A stretch of 64,000 nt of DNA, from contig NZ_CP014855.1 in assembly GCF_002214385.1 (NCBI RefSeq), positions 1,240,001 through 1,304,000 of the forward strand, in the 5' to 3' direction. Shown here in pieces: positions 55,201 through 63,831 of the stretch. This stretch comes from Thermococcus gorgonarius. GTDB lineage: Archaea; Methanobacteriota_B; Thermococci; Thermococcales; Thermococcaceae. The position numbers and the translations under genes were made by a program. Every line of letters begins with the position of its first letter. Position 1 is the first letter of the stretch. The notes under the pieces were generated by a model. It ran no database searches and was not told where the DNA came from. It worked only from the letters and a program-made list of their open reading frames with translations.

Positions 55201-56919
55201 TCATTCTATGTACATGCCCTCCAGTCCGCGGTAGTAGGCGCGGTATATGTCCCTTTTGGTGACCACGCCGACGAGCTTTCTGCTCTGAGGGCCCTCCACG
55301 ACAGGCAGGAGGTTCTGGTCGTAGGCCATGAGCTTTTCGAGAGCATCCTGGGCGGTCTCGGTTGGATAAGTGACTCCGTAGGCCCTCTTGAGGAAGCGCC
55401 TAACTTTAAGCCTTTTCATCGAGCTGGTTCTCTTAAGGATGTCCTTTACCCCTATGATTCCGATGATCTCCATGTTCTCGTTGACAACCGGAAAGCAGTC
55501 GTGGCCGGTTTCAGCTATCAGGTGCTCAACATCGAAGAGCGTCATGTCCTCTGTGACGTACACCGGGTTTTTGGTCATTATCTCGCCGACGGAGATTGTC
55601 TCAAGGATGACAGGCTTCCCGGTCTTTATGTGGTAGCCTTTTCTAAGGAGCTTGAGAGTGTAGATTGACTCACCACCCAAGAAGAACCTAGCCGTCAGAA
55701 AACCCATCGTTGCAGAGGTCATGACCGCTGGCAGAACCGCGTAGCTCCTCGTGAGCTCGGTAACCATGAGTATCTGCGTCAGTGGCGCCTGCGTCATCCC
55801 GCTGAAGAAGGCGGCCATTCCAGCCAGGGCGTAAACTGCAGGGTCTGCTTGCAGGGAGGGAAGAAGAAGGTAGATGGCTTCCCCGAAAGCCGCTCCGAAC
55901 ATCGTCCCTATGTAGAGGCTGGGAGCAAAGACGCCGCCACTCTGGCCAGAGCCTATCGTTAAGGCCGTTGCCAGCATCTTGGCGAGCCCAAGCGTGAGGA
56001 GAAGACTTATTCCCAGCTTCCCGTAGAAAGCGAGCTTCATTCCATCGTAGCCAATTCCAAATACTCCGTAGCCCGGGAGGAGGAAGCCTATGAGGCCAAC
56101 TCCCAGCCCACCGAGGAAGGGCTTTGCCCATTCAGGAATCCTCGAAGCCGAGAACCTGTCGAAGACACCGTAGAGGAAGCGGGCGTAGAAAGCGGCGAGG
56201 AGGCCGAGGACTATCCCGAGGATAAAGAAGAAGGGAAGCTCAACAATGGTGTGGCCAAGGTTGGCCGGTATCTCCACCTCAAAGGCTTTCTTGAGAAGGG
56301 CGAGCGTTACGGCGTTGCCTGTTATCGCCGAAAGAAATATCGGGACGAGGTTTATTGAAAACGCCCCCATGTAGACAACTTCCAGGGCGAACATCGCTCC
56401 GGCGAGTGGTGTGTTGAAAGTTCCCGCTATTCCAGCGGCCAAACCACAGGTAACGAGGAGCTTCTTCATCTCCTTTGAGAGACTGAACCACCTGGCGAAG
56501 ATGGAAGTCAGGGAAGCCCCAATAAACCCTATCGGTCCTTCCCTGCCCGCGCTCCCGCCTGAGCCTATCGTTATTGATGTCGCTACTGTTTTGGCTACCG
56601 CGAAGCTCCAGGGGATGTTCCCGTTCCTGAAGACAACGGCCTCTATCACCTCTGGAATGCCGTTGCCCTTGATTTCGGGATACCGCAGGACTATAAAGCC
56701 AACGATGAGGGCTCCAATTGCAGGAAGAAAAATGTAGCCGAGGTTAAAGCTTCCAGCCTGGAGGGTCACGAGGGACAGAACCTTGCCAAAGAAGAACTCA
56801 TGGGTGAGGGAGATAAGGAACCTAAAAGCTATTGCTCCAAGTCCACCGATTAGGCCTGCCATGAATGAGAACACCAAAACTTTTGCCCATTTCCTGAGGT
56901 AGTGCTTCCTCCAGGCCAC
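55201..56919 (-). CDS. ClC-family chloride channel/antiporter with two CBS domains
   Basis: A 572-aa membrane protein. Selectivity motifs are GNGIPEVIEAV, GSGGSAGREGPIGFIGAS (gating Glu) and GQSGGVFAPSLYIG. Roughly residues 20-430 are the ClC core. Two CBS domains near 445-570 (VGEIMTKNPVYVTEDMTLFDVEHLI and AYGVTYPTETAQDALEKLMAY) bind nucleotides to control gating. The GTG at 56919 is chosen since earlier in-frame ATGs lie inside the divergent gene; the RBS is weak. Probably works as Cl-/H+ exchanger. First gene of the clc-endoQ-thiL operon. Confidence 0.88.
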   Translation of the reverse strand: MAWRKHYLRKWAKVLVFSFMAGLIGGLGAIAFRFLISLTHEFFFGKVLSLVTLQAGSFNLGYIFLPAIGALIVGFIVLRYPEIKGNGIPEVIEAVVFRNGNIPWSFAVAKTVATSITIGSGGSAGREGPIGFIGASLTSIFARWFSLSKEMKKLLVTCGLAAGIAGTFNTPLAGAMFALEVVYMGAFSINLVPIFLSAITGNAVTLALLKKAFEVEIPANLGHTIVELPFFFILGIVLGLLAAFYARFLYGVFDRFSASRIPEWAKPFLGGLGVGLIGFLLPGYGVFGIGYDGMKLAFYGKLGISLLLTLGLAKMLATALTIGSGQSGGVFAPSLYIGTMFGAAFGEAIYLLLPSLQADPAVYALAGMAAFFSGMTQAPLTQILMVTELTRSYAVLPAVMTSATMGFLTARFFLGGESIYTLKLLRKGYHIKTGKPVILETISVGEIMTKNPVYVTEDMTLFDVEHLIAETGHDCFPVVNENMEIIGIIGVKDILKRTSSMKRLKVRRFLKRAYGVTYPTETAQDALEKLMAYDQNLLPVVEGPQSRKLVGVVTKRDIYRAYYRGLEGMYIE

Positions 56920-56952
56920 CGAGGTTCCCCAATGGAATACGATGAGAATACT

Positions 56953-56970
56953 TAAGCTTTTATACCCGAC
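56953..56970. promoter_or_regulatory. shared TATA element between clc and the rightward small gene
   Basis: AAGCTTTTATACC reads as TATA on both strands (GTATAAAAGC leftward). Predicted start sites are about 56935 leftward and 56987 rightward, matching the two start codons 56919 and 56996. One element may serve both directions. Confidence 0.45.
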
Positions 56971-56995
56971 CTCCAAACTAAGGACGGTGAATGCT

Positions 56996-57466
56996 GTGAA
57001 GGTTGAAGGATTCGTTGCCTCTCTTAAAAATGCCGAGACCATCGGTGAGCTGTTCAAGATACTCCAGGAGAAGGGCGCTCCGATTGTGGAGCTCGACGGC
57101 CAGAGGTTCCTCATCGTTGTTGAGGGCGACTTCGAGGGGAGGAAGTTCTGGACCGAGATAAACGGCGAGAAGGCCAACCAGGCCCTCGGCGATGCGATGC
57201 TGAACTCGTCAAGCTTCCCCTTCAAGTGCAAGAGGCCTTACACCGGTGGAAACGTAATCTTCGTGAACTTCGACGACATTGAAGTTGAGAGGTTCCTGGT
57301 TGCCTACCGCGACCCGGACTATGGAATATTCTACCTCGTCGAGAACGGTGACGCGAAGGAGATAACGAAGGAGGAGTACGAAAAGCTGATTCCAGAGATG
57401 CCGGAGTTCAAAATAAAGAGCATGAGCGAAGAGCAGATGGACATGATGGGGGCCTTCTTCGGGTGA
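56996..57466 (+). CDS. conserved hypothetical protein
   Basis: A 156-aa soluble acidic protein starting with GTG at 56996 after AGGACGGTGA. Segments include VEGFVASLKNAETIGELFKILQEKGAPIVELDGQRFLIVVEGDFEGRKFWTEINGEKANQALGDAM and DIEVERFLVAYRDPDYGIFYLVENGDAKEITKEEYEKLIPEMPEF, then a Met-rich end (SMSEEQMDMMGAFFG). No family recognised. Opens divergently from clc and runs toward the antiporter gene. Confidence 0.7.
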   Translation: MKVEGFVASLKNAETIGELFKILQEKGAPIVELDGQRFLIVVEGDFEGRKFWTEINGEKANQALGDAMLNSSSFPFKCKRPYTGGNVIFVNFDDIEVERFLVAYRDPDYGIFYLVENGDAKEITKEEYEKLIPEMPEFKIKSMSEEQMDMMGAFFG

Positions 57467-57495
57467 ATCAAAGAGAATAATGTGGAAACAGGGGC

Positions 57496-58815
57496 TCACT
57501 GGGAGCCCTTTAGCTCTTTTATCTTCTCCTTGGTTTCCTGGATTCTCTCAACTTTCTTGCTGGCTTTCTCCGCTTTTACTTCCTCTATTTCCCTCCTGAA
57601 GGCCCACTTGAGGAGAGGTGGCGTTATCAGGACTGATATTGTAATGAATATCAGCGTCGCCGCTATGAACTCCTGCGCGTGGTCTGGGCTTATGGCACCG
57701 CCGTGGATGGCCACCATCAGGTCAACGAGTGCAACCTCAGTCCTCGGAACAGAGCCTATGCCCATCTGGAGCGACATCCAGAAGTTTTCCCTGGTGAAGA
57801 GGAAGTCCTTTCCGCGGCCCCAGGCTGTTATCCATGCTCCAAAGCCCCTGCCTACTATCTTTCCGACCACCGCTATGGTAGTCAGTACTGCCGCCAGAAC
57901 GAGAGCGTTCCTATGCTCGAAGACCTTAAGGTTGAGCATCGCTCCTGTGTGCACGAAGAAGAACGGTATCAACAGGCCGTAGCCAATCGCCCTGACGTCC
58001 TCCATGAGGCGCTTTCCTTCCGGGAGCTTCGAGAGGATAAGGCCCATCATGAAGGCGCCCTCAATGGCCGCCGCAAACCAGCCCTCGGCTAAAGCAGCGA
58101 AGAGGAACATCATCCCAATGGTCATTCCAAGGATGCCCTTCTCGACGTGGAGCCTCTCGGCGAACCTGATGTAGTAGTCTATGAAGTACCACCCGAGGAC
58201 GCCGGTTATTATGAAGAAGGCCACGATCTTAACGCTCAGGTCTATCAAACTGCCGCTTCCAACCGCGAAGATAACCAGGGCTATGCCAAGAAAGTCGTCC
58301 ATAACGCTCGCGCTCAGTGAAGCCGCCCCAACCTCGCTCCTGAGAACGCCTAAGTCCATCATTACCCTAACCGTCAAGCCTATGCTCGTGGCAGTCAGGA
58401 GAACGCCGCCGGCGAAGGCTTCTTTACTGGAATAACCCATGGCCATGAGGGCGTACCAGCCGAGGATTAACGGAACGAAAACTCCCAGGAGGGTGGATAC
58501 GGTTGCGGTAACGCCGGTTTTCTTCAGCTGCTCTACGTCGGTATCGAGGGCACCGAGAAAGAGGAGGAATATTATTCCCAGCTTTGCTAGAAACTCGGAT
58601 ATCTGGGAGACATCGGTGGTAAAACCCTGCCCGCTGACGATGGGCAGGTACTGGGGAGCAACGAAACCGAAGTAAACGAGGTTTCCGAGGAGCATACCCA
58701 TTATCAGCTCGCCGAGAACGCCGGGGAGCTCAAAACGTTCAATTATGCTGTCCCCTATTTTAGCCAGGATGAGAGCGATGCCTATCGTCGCCAGAAGCCA
58801 TGCTACTCCTTCCAT
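57496..58815 (-). CDS. CPA2-type Na+(K+)/H+ antiporter
   Basis: A 439-aa, about 12-13 TM monovalent cation/proton antiporter of the KefB/NapA group. The core is GELIMGMLLGNLVYFG near the N-terminus, FLLFLGALDTDVEQLKKTGV, GGVLLTATSIGLTVRVMMDLGVL and SASVMDDFLGIALVIFAVG (the SAxxDD ion site). The C-terminus is a cytoplasmic charged helix (EIEEVKAEKASKKVERIQETKEKIKELKG). It overlaps the CBS-protein gene by 13 nt, so the CBS protein likely regulates it. Confidence 0.88.
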   Translation of the reverse strand: MEGVAWLLATIGIALILAKIGDSIIERFELPGVLGELIMGMLLGNLVYFGFVAPQYLPIVSGQGFTTDVSQISEFLAKLGIIFLLFLGALDTDVEQLKKTGVTATVSTLLGVFVPLILGWYALMAMGYSSKEAFAGGVLLTATSIGLTVRVMMDLGVLRSEVGAASLSASVMDDFLGIALVIFAVGSGSLIDLSVKIVAFFIITGVLGWYFIDYYIRFAERLHVEKGILGMTIGMMFLFAALAEGWFAAAIEGAFMMGLILSKLPEGKRLMEDVRAIGYGLLIPFFFVHTGAMLNLKVFEHRNALVLAAVLTTIAVVGKIVGRGFGAWITAWGRGKDFLFTRENFWMSLQMGIGSVPRTEVALVDLMVAIHGGAISPDHAQEFIAATLIFITISVLITPPLLKWAFRREIEEVKAEKASKKVERIQETKEKIKELKGSQ

Positions 58816-59297
58816 TGGGCACCACCCACCCTCAAGAGCCTTAAGAACTCGTCTATCAGTATCCTCAGGCTCACTTCACCGACCAGCTTTTCTCCCTCAA
58901 CAACCGCCAGAACCTGGGCCCTGTACCTCCTCATTTTGTTGAGGGCATCGAGCACTGTGGCGTCTTCTTCTATCGTGAGTGGATGCCTGTCGGCGACGTC
59001 CTCAGCCTTGGCGGCCCCTCCGAGGAGGGATTTCAAGCTTTTGCTGGTCATCCCCAGCTTGAACCTGTGGGATTCGGGGGGGAGGAGTATGTCGATTACG
59101 TCAAGGTACTTTATAACCCCAACCAGTCCCATGCTCTCCCTGTCCTTGACGACCCATACGTGGTGCCTGGTTCTCAGAACCTTTAGAACGCTTAGAAGGT
59201 CAGAATCTGCAGTGACGATTGGCATCATAGTCGTCGAGGGTATTATCTCGGCCAATTTCATGGAGTGAAACTTTTCAAGGGCTGTCTCAACCTCCAT
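58803..59297 (-). CDS. CBS-domain pair protein
   Basis: A 164-aa protein with two CBS domains (residues about 12-75, IIPSTTMMPIVTADSDLLSVLKVLRTRHHVWVVKDRESMGLVGVIKYLDVIDILL; and about 100-155, VADRHPLTIEEDATVLDALNKMRRYRAQVLAVVEGEKLVGEVSLRILIDEFL). CBS pairs bind AMP/ATP or similar. ATG 59297 follows GGTGGTGGTT. The gene overlaps the following antiporter, which suggests adenine-nucleotide control of ion exchange. Confidence 0.87.
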   Translation of the reverse strand: MEVETALEKFHSMKLAEIIPSTTMMPIVTADSDLLSVLKVLRTRHHVWVVKDRESMGLVGVIKYLDVIDILLPPESHRFKLGMTSKSLKSLLGGAAKAEDVADRHPLTIEEDATVLDALNKMRRYRAQVLAVVEGEKLVGEVSLRILIDEFLRLLRVGGAQWKE

Positions 59298-59336
59298 AAC
59301 CACCACCGGACTGAAAATTTAGAAAAAGTCCTCTTA

Positions 59337-59352
59337 AGGATTTCTGAATCCT
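59337..59352 (-). repeat. inverted repeat near the CBS-gene promoter and agmatinase terminator
   Basis: AGGATT-TCTG-AATCCT is a perfect 6-bp inverted repeat. On the minus strand it is preceded by a T-rich stretch (GTTTTTTAG) that can terminate the agmatinase transcript. It may thus be a terminator element or an operator for the CBS/antiporter operon. Confidence 0.4.
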
Positions 59353-59414
59353 AAAAAACAGAAAAGCACAGGAGAATTCACCCCTCAACGGATGTGTGAC
59401 CAGTAAAAAGGAAA

Positions 59415-60281
59415 CTAACGGCCGAATTTGGCCACGGCACCGATGAAGTAGAAAAGCAGCTTTGCGGCGGTCAGTGCGGTGGGATCTCCCAGCCTTTCGC
59501 CGGCCACTTCCATTATGTCAAAGCCGGCTATTCTCTTCTTTTCGGCAAGCCACTCGATGGCCTCAACGACATCCCAGAAAGTCAAGCCACCGGCCTCGGG
59601 CGTTCCTGTTGAGGGAACCATCGAGAGGTCGAAGACGTCTATGTCAATGGAGAGATAAATTGGATCGGGGAGGGAAGAGACTAGGTCAACGAAGGCATCG
59701 AAGCTGTAGTCCCTCGCGTGAACCCAGCGTATTCCGTTCTTTTCAGCGAACTCCACCTCATCTTTTGTACCGCTCCTTATCCCAAACATCGCCTCCTTAA
59801 TGCCCAGCTCCGCTATTCTTCTGGCAACGCAGGCGTGGTTGTGGGGGTTGTCCTCGTAGCTGTCGCGGAGGTCGAGGTGAGCGTCGAAGACGACGTAGCT
59901 CTTTGGCTTTAACGCTTCAACGGCACCGAGGGTCTGGGAGTGTTCACCGCCGAGGAGTATTGGAAGGGCACTTGGGTTGGCCCTCTTTATCTCTTCAATC
60001 GTCTCGCGCACCCTATCGGCTGTCCTCCTGGGATCACCTGCCACCACTGCTATATCACCTACGTCAGCTATCGGAAGCTCAGCTATGTCGATGTCGTAGT
60101 CAAGGATGTAGCTCTCGAGGTTCAGCGTCGCGTGCCTGATGAGAGTCGGGCCAAAGCGAGCTCCGGCCTTGAAACTAGTGGTACCGTCGAAAGGAACTCC
60201 TACGATTATGAAATCAGCACTTTCCGGCTCGACCAGGGGAAACTCAAGCTTAAGGGTCTCGTAGGTATACAGGAAGTCCAT
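59415..60281 (-). CDS. speB: agmatinase / aminopropylagmatinase
   Basis: A 288-aa ureohydrolase. Mn ligands are seen in GGEHSQTLGA, VVFDAHLDLRDSYED and YLSIDIDVFDLS. In Thermococcus the orthologue prefers N1-aminopropylagmatine, giving spermidine directly and supplying the pathway that ends with BpsA, also in this window. GFDIMEVAGERLGDPTALTAAKLLF is the conserved C-terminal loop. The start is ATG 60281 with GAGGTGAGG upstream. Confidence 0.9.
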   Translation of the reverse strand: MDFLYTYETLKLEFPLVEPESADFIIVGVPFDGTTSFKAGARFGPTLIRHATLNLESYILDYDIDIAELPIADVGDIAVVAGDPRRTADRVRETIEEIKRANPSALPILLGGEHSQTLGAVEALKPKSYVVFDAHLDLRDSYEDNPHNHACVARRIAELGIKEAMFGIRSGTKDEVEFAEKNGIRWVHARDYSFDAFVDLVSSLPDPIYLSIDIDVFDLSMVPSTGTPEAGGLTFWDVVEAIEWLAEKKRIAGFDIMEVAGERLGDPTALTAAKLLFYFIGAVAKFGR

Positions 60282-60376
60282 ATCCTCACCTCCGGCCGGG
60301 GGAAGGGCACCATCTAAAAAAGCTTTCGGGCAAAAATTATTTCTACCCCTTCGCCGTAGTTCTTCAGGTGGTTTAC

Positions 60377-60976
60377 ATGGAAAATCCGGTGCTGGAGTGG
60401 CTGAAAACGGGGAAGGACGACGCAGAAGATATAGTCGACCTCCCCTGGAGCGTTAAGCAGGTTGGGGAAAACCACTACGTAGCTGAACACCCGAAGATAC
60501 CATTCCTTCTGAACGTCCTCTTCATGGACGGCTTTGTAAGGCTCGCGGTTCCCTCCGGAATAGAGACTATAGCGATGAGGCTGGAGGACAAGGTGAAGAC
60601 CTATCATACTCTCCTCGTTCTAAACGAGAGGATGAACCTTCTTAAGTTCACCCTGAGCGGCATGAACGATGAGATAATCCTCCGCGTTGATCTCGATGAA
60701 AAGAGCCTTGGAAAGGAGGAGTTCAACGACGCGCTGACCGCGTTGCTTGTTGGAATGAACATTCTCATGGAATCCCTCGGGCTAACTCAAGAGTTCCAGG
60801 AGATGATCTTCGAGAGACTGGCCCTGATGGTTCTCGAAAGGATGAAAAACGGGGCAACTGAGAAGGAGATAGTCGAATTTCTGACCAAGAAGGTCGGCAT
60901 GAGCAAGAATGAGGCTGAGACACTGCTTTCCGAGCTCAAAAAGTCGGTAACGGAGGAGGAGAGGGGATACATTTGA
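60377..60976 (+). CDS. conserved hypothetical protein (possible chaperone-like fold)
   Basis: A 199-aa protein. The N-terminal half is alpha/beta (LEWLKTGKDDAEDIVDLPWSVKQVGENHYVAEHPKIPFLLNVLFMDGFVRLAVPSGIETIAMRLEDKVKTYHTLLVLNERMNLLKFTLSGMNDEIILRVDLDEKSLG), reminiscent of YbjN/type III secretion chaperone folds. The C-terminal half is helical. No motif assigns function. ATG 60377 follows CAGGTGG. Its stop overlaps the TTG start of the deacetylase gene, so the two are coupled. Confidence 0.68.
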   Translation: MENPVLEWLKTGKDDAEDIVDLPWSVKQVGENHYVAEHPKIPFLLNVLFMDGFVRLAVPSGIETIAMRLEDKVKTYHTLLVLNERMNLLKFTLSGMNDEIILRVDLDEKSLGKEEFNDALTALLVGMNILMESLGLTQEFQEMIFERLALMVLERMKNGATEKEIVEFLTKKVGMSKNEAETLLSELKKSVTEEERGYI

Positions 60977-61977
60977 GGTTCGGGGTTCTTTATTCCCCTG
61001 TTTTTCTCGAACATAAGCCCAGGGATTATCACCCCGAGAATCCCGGAAGGCTTGAGAGGGCAGTTGGGAGCCTCAAGAGGACGGGGCTCTGGGAAAACGT
61101 CATTGGGCCAAAACCCGCCCAGGAGGAAGAGCTCCTCAAGGTTCATAGTGAAGACTACGTTGAGCTGGTGAAGTCGCTGGGAAAAGAATTCACCTACATC
61201 GACCCTGACACCTACGTTTCTCCCGGCACGTTCAAAGCCGCACTTACCGCCTTTGGGGCATCAAGGATGGCTGTTGAGCTTGCACTTGAAAAGAGGGGGC
61301 TTTATCTGGCTCTAGTAAGACCGCCCGGTCACCACGCCGGAAAATCCGGTAGGGCCTTTAATGCCCCAACTCTCGGTTTCTGCATCTTCAACAACGCCGC
61401 CTACGCAGCCAAAGTGGCAGAGGAGAAGATTGGGAAAGTTCTGGTTATAGACTTCGACGCCCACCACGGCAATGGAACGCAGGAGATACTGTGGAACGAC
61501 GACAGGGCTGTTCACATAGACCTCCACGAGCGTGACATCTATCCGATGAGCGGGTACGAATACGAGGTTGGCGGAAAAGATGCCGAGGGAACGAAGATTA
61601 ACATCCCGATGCCCCACTATGCTGGCGACGACGACTACGTTTACGCCTGGGATGAAATCGTTCTTCCAGTAATAGCACAGCTCAGACCAAAGCTCATCGT
61701 TGTCTCGGCCGGTTTCGACGGTTTTCTCGGCGAGAACCTGACGACGCTCCGCCTTAGTGAGGTCTTCTTCGCCTACGCCGGCTCAACCCTCTCCCGCTAT
61801 CCGCTCGCAGTCATCTTTGAGGGCGGCTATTCTATCGGCCTCGACAAAGGCCTGCCGGTCTTCATCAGAGGCTACCTCTCGGGAGAGATAAGGGAAGTCC
61901 CGGTTACGCCGTCCTATGGGGCCCTAACAACAGTCTCAGCCGTAAAAGAAGTGCAGAGGCAGTGGTGGGGGCTGTAG
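60973..61977 (+). CDS. HDAC/acetylpolyamine deacetylase-family protein
   Basis: A 334-aa zinc-dependent arginase-fold deacetylase. The HDAC motifs are complete: LVRPPGHHAGKSGRAFNAPTLGFCIFNNAAYAAKVA (His pair), VLVIDFDAHHGNGTQEILW (Zn Asp and His), HIDLHERDIYPMSG, VSAGFDGFLGENL (Zn Asp) and FEGGYS. It could deacetylate proteins such as Alba-like chromatin factors or acetylated polyamines. TTG start at 60973 with GAGGGG upstream. Stop TAG (61975-61977) abuts the first of the palindromic repeats of the ATPase block. Confidence 0.88.
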   Translation: MRFGVLYSPVFLEHKPRDYHPENPGRLERAVGSLKRTGLWENVIGPKPAQEEELLKVHSEDYVELVKSLGKEFTYIDPDTYVSPGTFKAALTAFGASRMAVELALEKRGLYLALVRPPGHHAGKSGRAFNAPTLGFCIFNNAAYAAKVAEEKIGKVLVIDFDAHHGNGTQEILWNDDRAVHIDLHERDIYPMSGYEYEVGGKDAEGTKINIPMPHYAGDDDYVYAWDEIVLPVIAQLRPKLIVVSAGFDGFLGENLTTLRLSEVFFAYAGSTLSRYPLAVIFEGGYSIGLDKGLPVFIRGYLSGEIREVPVTPSYGALTTVSAVKEVQRQWWGL

Positions 61978-62012
61978 CTTACCCGGGGGTAAGGAGCTTA
62001 CCGGGGGGTAAG
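61978..62012. repeat. pair of 16-bp palindromes at the 3' end of the ATPase gene
   Basis: CTTACCCGGGGGTAAG (61978-61993) and CTTACCGGGGGGTAAG (61997-62012) start 19 bp apart. The second encodes the last codons and stop of the ATPase (LTPR-stop). The first abuts the stop codon of the HDAC gene and is identical to the outer copy upstream of the ATPase. Confidence 0.85.
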
Positions 62013-63104
62013 TTGAAGGTTCCTCACGACTTCCTTAACAACTGGATCCGGGATGGCGTATTCGTTTCCCCTCTGTTCAAGGTAGCCGTACTTGAGGAGG
62101 TTCTTCAGGAGGATGGAGAACTTCGCGTCGTTTACCGGCCCCATCTTAAACTCAACGTACTCCTTTATGGTGCTCCATCTGGTATTTCCCATGGCGACGG
62201 CTTTCAGTATAACTCCATATCTCCTGCTGTTCTGGATAAGGGATGAAAGCTCCTCCCGGATTAACTTTTCTGCCATGTTAAAGAGCTCATCCATGGCCTC
62301 AGAGTGGGAAAGTCCTCTAACTCCGCGAAGGTACCCGTACATCGTGAGCCATCCAACTATGCCGTCGAGTCTCTCAACGGCTTCCTCGATCTCTTTTTCA
62401 GCAGGTTCGATACCTATCTCTCCAAACCCCTTTCTGAGGAAGTCCACACTCTCCTCCCGTTTGAACCTTTGGAGCACTATCTCCCTCGCATACCTGCCGA
62501 AGAGGGGTTTTTTGGGGTCTTCCAGGCCAAGGAAATCTTGGAGCATTCCCACCTCGGATCCCGTGAGTACAAAGGTTATCGCGGGCAGGGTATCCACTGC
62601 ATAGGCTATCAGACCGTCGTACCTGATTCCGGAAAGCCTGAGGTATTGGGCCTCGTCAAAGGCAATTATCGCCCTTAGGTTCTCATTTTCGGCCCAGGAG
62701 TTTATCTTTTCAAGGATTTCAGCAAGATCCGGTTTTCTCTCGAATTCTACACTCAGGCCTGAGATTCTAAGCCCCCTGATGGAGGACAATGTTTTTTCGA
62801 GCCTCAACAGGAGGGATTTGTGTGGCTTAACCGTTGAGAGGAAAGAACTCAAAATTTTCTGTGCCAGAATCTCCTGGGGTATTGAACCGTGGGTGAAATA
62901 GAGAGAGCGGACATCTATTTTTGCATAGGGAAATCCCAGCTCAGTGAGGGCGACGTTCAGGAGGGAGCTCTTTCCAAGGCGTCTTATGCCGAGCAGAAGA
63001 ATCAGATTTTCTCCCAAGTTCACTGCACTCCGAAACTCCCTCAGTTCATTCTCCCTATCGTACAGGTCCTCCCGCTTAGTTTTCGGCTGCAGGTCGAACA
63101 GCAA
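61998..63104 (-). CDS. archaeal AAA ATPase (PF01637-type) with C-terminal winged helix
   Basis: A 368-aa STAND/ATPase_2-like protein, a family expanded in Thermococcales with no agreed role. Walker A is LLLGIRRLGKSSLLNVAL (about residue 35) and Walker B is IIAFDEAQYLRLSG. The arginine-finger side region is PLFGRYAREIVLQRF, and the C-terminal part (about 280-360) is a winged helix (NTRWSTIKEYVEFKMGPVNDAKFSILLKNLLKYGYLEQRGNEYAIPDPVV). TTG 63104 is chosen because GGTGGGG precedes it and LFDLQPKTKREDLYDRE is the usual N-terminus. Paired 16-bp palindromes lie at both ends of the gene, so it looks autoregulated or part of a mobile block. Confidence 0.82.
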   Translation of the reverse strand: MLFDLQPKTKREDLYDRENELREFRSAVNLGENLILLLGIRRLGKSSLLNVALTELGFPYAKIDVRSLYFTHGSIPQEILAQKILSSFLSTVKPHKSLLLRLEKTLSSIRGLRISGLSVEFERKPDLAEILEKINSWAENENLRAIIAFDEAQYLRLSGIRYDGLIAYAVDTLPAITFVLTGSEVGMLQDFLGLEDPKKPLFGRYAREIVLQRFKREESVDFLRKGFGEIGIEPAEKEIEEAVERLDGIVGWLTMYGYLRGVRGLSHSEAMDELFNMAEKLIREELSSLIQNSRRYGVILKAVAMGNTRWSTIKEYVEFKMGPVNDAKFSILLKNLLKYGYLEQRGNEYAIPDPVVKEVVRNLQLTPR

Positions 63105-63150
63105 CTTACCCCACCGTAAGTTACTTACCCGGGGGTAAGTTATAAGGGTT
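63105..63150 (-). promoter_or_regulatory. ATPase promoter carrying the second pair of 16-bp palindromes
   Basis: CTTACCCCACCGTAAG (63105-63120) overlaps the RBS directly before the TTG start. CTTACCCGGGGGTAAG (63124-63139) lies between it and the minus-strand TATA box CCTTATAAC (63139-63147). The two start 19 bp apart, as in the 3' pair. They cover the predicted transcription start, which is an ideal repressor position. 63150-63221 holds no gene. Confidence 0.8.
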
Positions 63151-63221
63151 TCGCAGCGATGACACAAAGGTTCAAGAATGAGAATAAAAAGCGAGAGAAG
63201 AAAGAAGAAAGGAAGAAGCAA

Positions 63222-63830
63222 TCAAAGCCCCAGCATCTCCCTCGCGGCCTTAACGCCCAGATCAAAGGCCTTCATGTTTACCTCGACGGTCTTCGGAGGG
63301 ACGCTGACCTTTATGACCTCCCTTACGTGCTCTGCCGAGAGCGGAAAGCCAGGCGTTTGAGTTAAAGCACCGATAAGGACGACGTTGGTTGTAACGATGT
63401 TTCCTGCCTCTATCGCGAGCTTCTCGGCGTCGAAGGCCATGAACTTGCCTCCAAAGTCCTCCTCGATGATCTTCTTCATCTCCTCAAGGGTCGGGTAAGT
63501 GGCGAGCCCCATCGAGACCTGAACCGGCGGAATGGGTCTGGAGTTCGTGAAGACAAGGCCACCCTTCTTGAGGTAGTTGATGTATCTCAAAGCCTCAACC
63601 GGCTCGAAGGAAAGGATAACATCGGCCTTTCCCTCGGGAACCATGGCGCCGTAAACGTCCTCGCCAAAGCGGACGTAGGCGATGACGCTTCCAAAGCGCT
63701 GGCTCATGCCGTGGACCTCGCCAACGCGAACCTTGTAGCCGGCGTGAAGAGCCGCCCAGCCGAGCAGGTTAGCGGCGGTGAGGATTCCCTGGCCGCCGAC
63801 ACCCGTGATAACGATGTTGTACTCCCTCAT
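63222..63830 (-). CDS. iorB: indolepyruvate ferredoxin oxidoreductase, beta subunit
   Basis: The 202-aa small subunit of the ferredoxin-dependent 2-oxoacid oxidoreductase acting on aryl pyruvates from aromatic amino acids. It is a gamma-type domain: [53 protein letters not shown] with [32 protein letters not shown]. It starts 1 nt after the iorA stop. ATG 63830 follows GGTGAGTGAG. The frame to 63917 is antisense or overlapping noise. Confidence 0.93.
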   Translation of the reverse strand: MREYNIVITGVGGQGILTAANLLGWAALHAGYKVRVGEVHGMSQRFGSVIAYVRFGEDVYGAMVPEGKADVILSFEPVEALRYINYLKKGGLVFTNSRPIPPVQVSMGLATYPTLEEMKKIIEEDFGGKFMAFDAEKLAIEAGNIVTTNVVLIGALTQTPGFPLSAEHVREVIKVSVPPKTVEVNMKAFDLGVKAAREMLGL

Positions 63831-63831
63831 C

